Part shown: in pieces, positions 57,461 to 64,000 of the stretch
Position numbering within the stretch: position 1 is the stretch's first letter
Layout: the number at the start of each line of letters is the position of its first letter
DNA from: Melampsora larici-populina 98AG31
Taxonomy: Eukaryota > Basidiomycota > Pucciniomycetes > Pucciniales > Melampsoraceae
NCBI RefSeq assembly: GCF_000204055.1
Contig: NW_006768845.1
Location: forward strand, 10,471-74,470
Direction: 5' to 3'
DNA: 64,000 nucleotides
Program-made: the position numbers and the translations under genes
Notes under the pieces: model-generated
Seen by the model: the letters and a program-made list of their open reading frames with translations, nothing else
Databases searched by the model: none
Told to the model about the DNA's origin: nothing

Positions 57461-60400
57461 TACTTTTTTGTTTCTGATGCTATTAATTAATGTGTTTGCG
57501 TTGGGATTTTGTGTTTGGTTTTGGTGAAGGTTTTTTGTGTAAGTGTTTGAAGGAAAATGATACTGAATCAAAAAAAAACGTCGTAGATGAAGAAAAATAT
57601 TCAATGATGTTGTTTTTGTGTTTATATGTGTTTATGTGGTGACTGCATTGTTCATATGTTTGTTTGTTAGTTTGTTTTTTGTCTTCTCATTGTTTTTATC
57701 ATCAAAAAAGTTCCTTCTTACTTCTTTTTTTTCTCTTTCTTTGTGAATTGAATGGATTTGCAAATGGAAAACAGGGTTACATGTTAAATATTTTTTTGGT
57801 TTTTTGGTTCATTCGTTTGTTATTAATTTTTTCATTGTTTAAAAAGGAAAATAAAGAAAACATATACAAAAAAACTCATTCATCTACCATTGTTTTTTCT
57901 CTTTCTTTACACAATACTCTTTGGAAAATGGAAAGAAATTAATTACCTCATCACTCTTTCAATGCAAACTACATAACCTTGGGACTAACACCGCCATCCA
58001 TAGATGCCGTTCTCATTTCTTGGAACAAGCTCAGAGGAACTCATAAAGTGAGAATGGGTAGAAGTTTTGTCCGTGTCGAAATCTCAAAAAGTCTGACTAT
58101 TGGTAACCAACCCAGCTGGAACGCGTCAGCTTCCCCAAGGTCTGTCGTCGTAAATGCTTGAGTTGTCCAAAGGCACGACAGTCCCTGAAATTTCCATCGA
58201 ACTTGAAATCACTTTGTACAAGCGGGAGCTCGGGAGTTTGGAGCTTGAAGTGAGGTAAATGTGTGTGTACAGAGACAAGTGGTACCGGCCTACACCACGG
58301 GGCAACTTTGAACTGGGACCACGTGAAATGTAAGTTGGGTATGACCACGCCGAGTGGTTGTGTAGAACAGGTGGCAGCAGTGTGAGTGCGGCCATGTGAT
58401 TTCGAGCAGGTGAAAGCAGTGTGAGTGTGGCCACGTGGCCCTCACCTGATGCTTGTCACCTGCTCTACACGTCAAGAGAAAGACCACGTCGGCATGGTGT
58501 GGTTTACCAGCCAATCAGTGGGTGAGCTGGTTGGGACGAGCGCAACCTGCCAGCGCGAAGTGCTCAGCACGCGATTCAGCTTGTGCGCCAAAGCAAATAA
58601 GTAGGCCTCCTCAAAAAATTAAGAAGAGAATCATGCGGCTGCTGAGCCACGCTTGAAAAATTTGGCACTCTCAACAATTTCTGGGTACTTTTCTCAGTTT
58701 ATTTTGCTGCATGTCAATCTCATGTCCCCCGAGATTGGTTCATTTGTTATCTCTTCAGATGTCTACAGGAAATTTCATACTTAAATTGCTTATGATTATC
58801 TTATAAGTTTATGAAAAAAACATAATGGATGTCCTCTACATTGAAATTGAATTTAACTGTCCTAATCATGTTATACATTCCTTTTTTGAAAAATACTATA
58901 TCATCCCTATGTATTACACTACCAAACAAAAAGAAAGAACAGATTAGTTGCTTGTACTGCATAGAGGTATATGAAGCATAAGATAAAAGTCAACAAAAGA
59001 ACAAAAGACAAACTCATGGTTTTGAAGCTTGGAAATGGGCGATCAATACAACAACACACTCAAGCAATAAATGAAGCTGAACGGTAGAAGATGAGTTGGA
59101 GACTTAGGAAGACAAGTACTCACGTATGATAAACTGGCAATAGTACCTTTGAAATCTTCGAAATGGACCAATCAACATGACTAACTATTGACAAACAAGA
59201 TCAAGTCAAGAAGATGAAATGACAAGGAGGAAGAACGAACTCACTAGATGGGGCTAGCTCAACATGTGGAAAAGTTGGATATGATCAAGAGTCCACAAAG
59301 CAACTTACCGTGTCACAAAACTTGACCTCTGCCAAACGTAGCCTGCTTTTGAAACTCTGAAGACCGCTTTGTGAAGTTTGCTGGTGGAAATGTCACAGCT
59401 TGGTGTCATTTTCAAACCAGGTGTTGGGTAAGGTTTTTGCGCGCTCCATGTATAAACATATATGTGATGTCAAGTGTGACGTCACAGGTAAATGTCACAG
59501 GTCTCACCGCTACATATGTAACAACTTCCCTGGTGCACTTTCCCGTTCTACTATCTTCATCAAGTTAGTGTTCACCGTCATCACATCAATCATCTCTAGA
59601 GCAGATCATCCGGTCATGTTTCATTCATCCTCATTCTGAATGTTCAAGTGAAAGCCCTTTTATCGCTCATTTTATTTCTCTTTGTAAGTCTTTGCCCTCT
59701 TGATCTCATTCCAATCGGCTCAAAGTTTTAATTGTATAATGATTGATATTGTTTGTCTTGTCCATATCAAAGTCCTTTGTTCGATCGCTCCATTTTTAAG
59801 CCCTATTTCATTATCTTCACCTTTCTTCTCTACACCTCATTCGCATTGTCCTACAGATTGATGCCATTCTCTTCATTGTTTCTGTTTGGATTGTTGATAT
59901 TGAAGTCTAGGTTGATTATCTTGAGTTGAAGACTGGATTTTCAATAGTTTTCCATTCTTTTCTTGTTTGTTTATTTTTGTTCTTGTTTGCTGATCATGAT
60001 TGGTCTCTTCTCTTTTTTCCTCATTGTTCTAATAGCTCCATACACTTAGATCGATCTGATAGGTTGTAAGTCTTGCATCATCTCAATCAGCTCTTCTGAC
60101 TCTCATTGATCATGGATTCATTGATTGATTGCTTGATGAACATTTCTTACAGGAACAATCAATCAAATTAAAATATTCAGTACACAACCAAACCATTGAA
60201 CATTTCCATCAAAGGCTCATTTTTGTTTCATGTTGATCATCTCCTTGTCTTTTTTCTCATCTTTTTTTCTTGTGTTTTTCTCAATATCATTTCCCTTGGT
60301 TGTGTAATTATCATCTGTATTTCTTGTCAATGCAAACAAAAGATTAGTTGCAGTCTTCAACCTCATCCCGTGAGCCAAAAACCAAAACATCCCAGCTTGA

Positions 60401-60540
60401 TTCGAGGGTGTGGCTACATATCAGCTTATGATGAGGCCGGAAGACCCCTACAATGAGCCATTGCTCACCAGCTTCATCCTTGCTTACACTACAAGAGTAC
60501 GAGCTATCTCGCCTGGTTGCCACAAAGTCTGACTGGCACT
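57461..60540. other. Gene-free stretch downstream of STE12
   Basis: AT-rich 3' region of STE12, then intergenic DNA. At 58368-58437 a 39-bp unit beginning CAGGTG and containing GCAGTGTGAGTG is present almost twice, within a GC-rich patch at about 58190-58570. A TGACGTCA palindrome lies at about 59477-59484. No gene was seen. Confidence 0.4.
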
Positions 60541-60546
60541 CTCAAC

Positions 60547-60650
60547 AAGGTGAGTCATCTCACCTTATCATTGTGTGAGCCTTCTCACATCATAACAAGG
60601 TGAGATGACTCGCTCAATGATCAGGTGAGCCATCACACTGTAGCTACGTG
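60547..60650. repeat. Cluster of short GTGAG/CTCAC hairpins
   Basis: AAGGTGAG/CTCACCTT with a 4-nt loop lies at 60547-60566. TGTGAG/CTCACA with a short loop follows at about 60575-60589. AGGTGAGATGACTCGC near 60598 is an inverted copy of the first motif. Four related words occur within about 100 bp. Confidence 0.5.
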
Positions 60651-61433
60651 ATCAGATCCAGGTGAAGCCCACGCTGGCTTGCATGTGTAACTCACGTCGG
60701 GTATGACGATGTAGACAGCACACAGAGTCAAATCCCACGTGAGCGTCACGTACCACCAGCCCCGTGGTGTAGATACCAATACCGATTCAGAGACCAGAAT
60801 CTCAGATGGCATGCTAAAAATACTCTCTAGGAATGGCATTCTTTTGGAGTCTATGGAGCAATTACAATCATCGAATGGGAAGAACAAATCCATTACCTTA
60901 TTGGGTCTTAGATAGCGCTAGGCTTTGGGTTAGGTAGCTTCCATCTGGAAGCTTTAAGAAGGTCAAAAATAGTGTTTTATTATATTGCATGTATTGTAAT
61001 AAAACATTCCATAATTTGAAAACAAATAATCGACTTTTTAACAAAGATGTACGCGTAGTCAATAGACCACGTGTGTGGGGGGAGGTTTCTCTAAGATATC
61101 TTCTCTAGGACAAAACTCAGGTAGGGGGTAGCCAGGCCTCGAAAAGTCTCTGGGTGAGGTGGTTTTCGACGTGACTGAGTACCACCGAAGGATCCGGATC
61201 AAGGAGAGATGGATCTAGAGCTTCCTAGAAGAAAGATACGAATGAGTTAGAGGTACCAACATCAGAGTGCATCGCAGACGACGGGGACTTAAGCACAGAA
61301 GGGGGGTTAGCGCTTAGCCCAACACTCAGTGTTTTCGCAAAAGCCTGAGCCTCGCGCGAACCCCCGTACTGTGTGAAAAGACACTGATGAAGGATGTACC
61401 TCCGGTACCCTACAATGTTAATTGTCTAGCTAA
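60651..61433. other. Gene-free, downstream of the recombinase fragment
   Basis: Moderately GC-rich sequence with no reading frame of interest. It probably belongs to the same old element as the tyrosine recombinase. Confidence 0.35.
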
Positions 61434-61975
61434 TTATTGATTGATCAGAGCTATTATAGAAGTTGCACGGCGCAGATCCTCGCCGGTGTACTCTCGAAGA
61501 TAAATCAGATAGCAATCCAAGGTCCAACGGCCTAGACGTTGGATATCTGGATGGCCTACGCCGAGTGCGTTCCGCAAAGAGGCTCCTCCAACACGAAACG
61601 AGTGGCCTGATAAAGAAGTCAGGCCCTCAGCGTCCCAGACTTGCTTACACCAACGAATGACTGCTGTCCTTGTCAAGTTGACGCGGATATTGCCGTCCAA
61701 GTAGCCAAAGAGGGAACCGCTTGGTTCCAGAGCTGAAGCTAAACACCTTTCTATAGCTCTGACCGGGCATAGCATATTAGGCTGGGCATTCAATAAGATT
61801 GGCTGCGGGTGGCCAGCTTTTGCTGTCTTCGCGCCCCGTACTGCCAACGTAAGTGACCCAGGCGTTGCAGGGGAACGGAGGACATCAGTGCAGAGAACCG
61901 AGTTAATCCACGCAGGTTTTGTTGAAAGCCAATCAAGACTGAGGCTTAAGTCATGGTAGCTATGTTATGGAAACT
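61434..61975 (-). pseudogene. Tyrosine recombinase, C-terminal catalytic part
   Basis: Tyrosine recombinases move Crypton and DIRS-type elements. The minus-strand frame is open from about 61975 (WLSTKPAWINSVLCTDVLR) through 61847 to the stop at 61434. It contains GHSFRVGGASLR, the H-x-x-R box, then HPDIQRLGRW and DCYLIYLREY with the candidate nucleophilic tyrosine. The first catalytic arginine should lie further upstream but was not found. Only an acceptor-like CAG or TAG (about 61965-61980) precedes the open part, and beyond about 62030 the sequence belongs to a copia LTR. The gene is therefore truncated by, or separated from its 5' exons by, that insertion. Whether it came from a Crypton or DIRS element cannot be decided. 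Confidence 0.65.
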
Positions 61976-62059
61976 GGAATTAGTATTAAGTACAAAACAG
62001 AGTATGTATTCAAACAATGCTGAGCATTGTCTCTCGTCTGAGACGATCAAGAAAGCTGC

Positions 62060-62776
62060 GTGTTATTGTAACGCACATCAATCCCAACCAACTTTGTAGA
62101 ACTTCGTCTCTTATCTTGAATTCATTTGTTTGATGTCTTATATACTACTCATGTATCCCATCTTCGATTTTGTCTCTCTTTCCTCATCTTTGGGAAAGAG
62201 AGTAAGTGTTTTGTTATCTCTATCATCTTTCTCTTTACTAATAATTTGTTCTTGGTAGAAATCTCCTTAGATCACTTGTGCCTTGAGCTTTACAAAGCTT
62301 TATCTTAAATCTCACATTTTACTTTTTCATTTCCTCCGTAAAACTTAGGTACATCTATTTCACATTCTCTTTTCTCTACCGCTTAGTCTAGTTATTTATT
62401 TCTATCTTTGTTATGTTCAGGTTAGTCTCAGGTCTGCATACCTGTAGTATTGGAGAAGGGTGCTCACCTTTAGCATCATTGATATAGGTTAGTTAGCAAT
62501 AAATATTTATCTTTGGGAAAGAGAAAATCTCCTTAGATCACTTGTGCCTTGAGCTTTACCAAGCTTTATCTTAAATCTCACATTTTACTTTTTCATTTCC
62601 TCCGNNNNNNNNNNNNNNNNNNNNNNNNNNNNNNNNNNNNNNNNNNNNNNNNNNNNNNNNNNNNNNNNNNNNNNNNNNNNNNNNNNNNNNNNNNNNNNNN
62701 NNNNNNNNNNNNNNNNNNNNNNNNNNNNNNNNNNNNNNNNNNNNNNNNNNNNNNNNNNNNNNNNAAGCCATTTACA
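62060..62776 (+). repeat. Ty1/copia LTR or leader with internal intron and duplicated segment
   Basis: The 3' border is clear: the LTR ends TTTACA at 62776, directly before the primer-binding site. The 5' border is a guess (a TGTTAT near 62063). The region carries an intron-like 57-nt segment at 62202-62258 (GTAAGT donor, TACTAAT branch site, GGTAG acceptor). The 80 nt after it (62259-62338) recur at 62525-62604 with one mismatch. The repeat is preceded by the same ATCTTTGGGAAAGAGA word that precedes the intron, but lacks the intron. The second copy stops exactly at the run of N. Confidence 0.6.
62605..62764. other. Assembly gap (160 N)
   Basis: Unknown bases inside the LTR/leader, next to a duplicated segment. 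Sizes and order across it should not be trusted. Confidence 0.99.
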
Positions 62777-62790
62777 TGGTAGCAAGAGTG
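62777..62790 (+). other. Retrotransposon primer-binding site
   Basis: TGGTAGCAAGAGTG directly follows the terminal ACA of the LTR and begins with the TGGTA that pairs with the 3' end of initiator methionine tRNA, as in Ty1/copia elements. Confidence 0.6.
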
Positions 62791-62831
62791 TCAAAACCGA
62801 TCCGACAAATCAGTTATCTTCGCTTTAATTT

Positions 62832-64000
62832 ATGAACGACGAGGAACCTATCTTTCCGTTGATCAACTATTCGCACCTTCTCCCACTCCATCGATATCTT
62901 CAAATTCAGAAGATTTTCAGTCCTCTTCAGAGCCAGATTCCAACGGTGATCAAACATTCATCAAAAGCTTGGTTCCACCAACAGCCATGACATCATCGAT
63001 TCCTCCTGCTGGTACAACCAGTATCACTACCACTACACTATCGTTTGGTAGTAGAAGGTATCAAATAGCTTCATCCATGGTTAACACATTATCCAAAATA
63101 ACAGTCACCGAGAAACTCAATGACACCAATTACTCTAATTGGTCATCAGAGATACAAACTGGAATTCAATCGTTATCCCTAGCTTCCTTCTTATTATCCA
63201 ATAAAGATGAACCTTCTATCGATGCCGATTTGAAGTTGTGGAATGAGGTAGTCCGAGAATCCCTCACCACCTGGATTATCTCCAAACTTGATCAACCTAA
63301 CAGGAATCGCTTCGAGCCAACTATTACTATTGAAAGTGATAACGGTCCAGATATGGAATCAACACCCAGCAAGTTATGGGTCAAGATTAGAGATCACCAT
63401 GCTCCCCGTACTCCAGCTCACCAAATGCTAATGAGAAGATTATTATTCGGTCTTAAGCAAGGTACCTCAACCCTCCCCAAGCACTTGGATGAGTTTCATA
63501 AGCTTTACACAGCTTTTGGACAATCAGGAGGAAAAATCGGTGGTGTTGAATTAGGACAACAGCTTTTAATGTCTCTCAACTCAGACTGGATGAAAGTCGC
63601 TGAAGACATCGCGGACAATAATGAATTTGAATATGATTCAGTCGTTACCGCCCTTAATGTCCGAATCACCAATTGAGCTCTCCTTCATCCTTCATCTACT
63701 ATTCCTGTTATTGAAGCAAGTGCAGCTAGTCCAATGAGAAGGCGACAAGGCTTTGTTCAAACTCGGTGTTCTCCCAAGAAATGTGTTTCATTAACTCACA
63801 CCGAAGCTGAATGTATCAGAAACCCGAAGAATATTGACAAGTTCAACGCTTGGATCGAAGCCAAGAAAGCCAAAGGTCAATGGGTTGACCAAACTCCAAC
63901 ATCTGCCTCAGTCAATGCGGTAACACCTATACCACCCACTGTCCCAAATTCCACGTTTCCTACTCTGTCTTCTCTTCAAGAATCCCTAGAGCGATCAGAC
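62832..64000 (+). pseudogene. Ty1/copia gag (capsid and zinc knuckle), in-frame stop, runs off window
   Basis: Gag packages the retrotransposon RNA into particles. The clearest start is the ATG at 62969, although the same frame is open upstream from about 62804. The copia capsid region runs from KLNDTNYSNWSSEIQTGI through LWNEVVRESLTTWIISKLD and LWVKIRDHHAPRTPAHQ to LPKHLDEFHKLYTAFGQ and LGQQLLMSLNSDW. TGA at 63674-63676 ends this frame. The same frame continues open to the window edge and contains a zinc-knuckle-like CSPKKCVSLTHTEAEC, so the stop separates capsid from nucleocapsid. It is either a lesion or a readthrough point. The pol part lies outside. Confidence 0.75.

Overview
This window looks like nuclear DNA of a basidiomycete rust fungus (Pucciniales, Puccinia-like). 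The pointers are many short GT-AG introns of about 50-100 nt, an AT-rich background, basidiomycete-type KDZ, hAT and PIF/Harbinger transposons, a secreted short tyrosinase, and a STE12 factor with two C2H2 fingers. The species cannot be named from sequence alone. Roughly two thirds of the window is mobile DNA and its debris; the host genes sit between about 31 and 57.5 kb, with one broken F-box gene at 17-19 kb.

Left part (0-30 kb), transposon-dense. A Tc1/mariner transposase runs off the left edge (1-1295, minus). An inverted-repeat unit follows at 1.64-2.57 kb, then a KDZ transposase gene (2.74-5.0 kb, plus) spoiled by one in-frame stop. Two unrecognised spliced genes follow on the minus strand (5.5-6.4 and 6.9-9.2 kb). 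A 5.1-kb hAT element (9.59-14.69 kb) carries a nine-exon, 952-codon transposase that is open from end to end. A 747-bp TA-flanked foldback element (16.2-17.0 kb) encloses a tRNA-like promoter and a smaller GC-rich foldback. An F-box/leucine-rich gene with a stop codon (17.3-19.1 kb) and a 327-bp hAT-type miniature element (19.5-19.9 kb) come next. An 8.3-kb PIF/Harbinger element (20,336-28,668; TAA target duplication) has the classical two genes, a Myb/SANT protein and a DDE transposase, both with lesions. Nested in it is a 2,046-bp element (20,976-23,021) with its own terminal inverted repeats, a perfect 8-bp target duplication and an intact two-exon gene of unknown function. A broken DDE transposase lies at 28.9-29.9 kb.

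Middle part (31-57.5 kb), host genes. These are a Sec2-domain protein (probable Rab exchange factor, minus), a FAR1/MULE-type DNA-binding remnant (plus), a secreted tyrosinase (minus, six exons, 384 aa), a RanBP2-type zinc-finger protein (minus, five exons, 761 aa) and STE12 (plus, five exons, 849 aa). Between them lie a decayed second hAT transposase (44.2-46.5 kb, minus), GC- and G-rich islands, and a 207-bp near-perfect foldback element with TA flanks (48.9-49.1 kb).

Right part (57.5-64 kb). A gene-free stretch with small tandem and palindromic repeats leads to the 3' part of a tyrosine recombinase gene (61.4-62.0 kb, minus). This abuts a Ty1/copia LTR retrotransposon that enters the right edge: LTR, a 160-bp run of N, a primer-binding site and gag. 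The LTR/leader region carries one copy of a sequence with a 57-nt intron and a second copy from which exactly that intron is missing.

The most unusual objects are the nested 2,046-bp element with its unknown gene, the spliced/unspliced repeat pair in the copia leader, and the pair of unrecognised genes beside the KDZ transposase. All exon joins were read by eye and no homology search was run.
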